Source: Paludibacter sp.
GTDB taxonomy: Bacteria; Bacteroidota; Bacteroidia; Bacteroidales; Paludibacteraceae
Length of the DNA stretch: 5,423 bases
Assembly: GCA_031284665.1 (NCBI GenBank)
Contig: JAITXR010000322.1
Span: 1 to 5,423, forward strand
Direction: 5' to 3'
Shown: positions 5,383-5,423 of the stretch, piece after piece
Numbering within the stretch: the first letter of the stretch is position 1
How the letters are laid out: each line of letters starts with the position of its first letter
Program-made: the position numbers and the translations under genes
The notes under the pieces: generated by a model
Databases searched by the model: none
Seen by the model: only the letters and a program-made list of their open reading frames with translations
Told to the model about the DNA's origin: nothing

Positions 5383-5423
5383 GTGAGCAGCAATAAATTT
5401 GTCTATAGAAATGCTTTTGCCAT
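5383..5423 (+). CDS. Possible 5' end of a divergent gene (partial, 13 codons)
   Basis: A GTG at 5383 opens a frame reading (M)SSNKFVYRNAFA that stays open to the window edge. It lies 14 nt after the candidate plus-strand -7 element. Too little is visible to recognise a product, and the start codon is not ATG, so this is a tentative call resting on position alone. Confidence 0.3.
   Translation, partial: MSSNKFVYRNAFA

Noticed and set aside
5406..5423. Minus-strand ATG at the right edge
   Set aside because: The frame reads MAKAFL and then a TAG stop, so it is not a gene start.

Overview
The window looks like chromosomal DNA of a Bacteroidota member, probably Bacteroidales. Three things point there: a tmRNA whose encoded tag reads GETNYALAA, a promoter element matching the Bacteroidota TAnnTTTG type, and A/T-rich leaders without Shine-Dalgarno sequences. 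It joins two kinds of DNA. Positions 1 to about 2650 appear to be the right-hand end of an integrated element, most likely a prophage. Positions about 2650 to 5423 are core chromosome.

Element side, left to right: the 3' end of a repeat-containing protein (a candidate tail-fibre or surface protein); a 152-residue single-pass membrane/coiled-coil protein with a phage-like C-terminal pattern; a 111-residue membrane-anchored protein of unknown function; and, convergent with it, a 393-residue tyrosine recombinase. The recombinase reads leftward, and its start codon lies 141 bp from the 3' end of ssrA (tmRNA), a classic integration target. The other attachment site would lie to the left of this window.

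Core side, all on the minus strand: a short coiled-coil gene, zapA, rny (RNase Y), then ssrA. The first two overlap by ATGA, and a near-consensus promoter precedes the first, so coiled-coil/zapA/rny is probably one operon. It would link a Z-ring assembly factor with the membrane-anchored decay endonuclease. A divergent promoter, and possibly the first codons of another gene, lie at the right edge.

The most unusual signal is in the intergenic DNA. A word close to ACTACTAATTAGGNAACT occurs four times: three times on the element side (plus strand) and once between rny and ssrA (minus strand). Three of the copies, one of them the ssrA-proximal copy, are followed by TCAAAC-rich sequence and lie about 35 to 52 nt before the next gene in the same orientation. 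Several copies are also preceded by short word-like repeats that begin at or inside a stop codon. I found no CRISPR array, no insertion sequence and no clear novel defence system.
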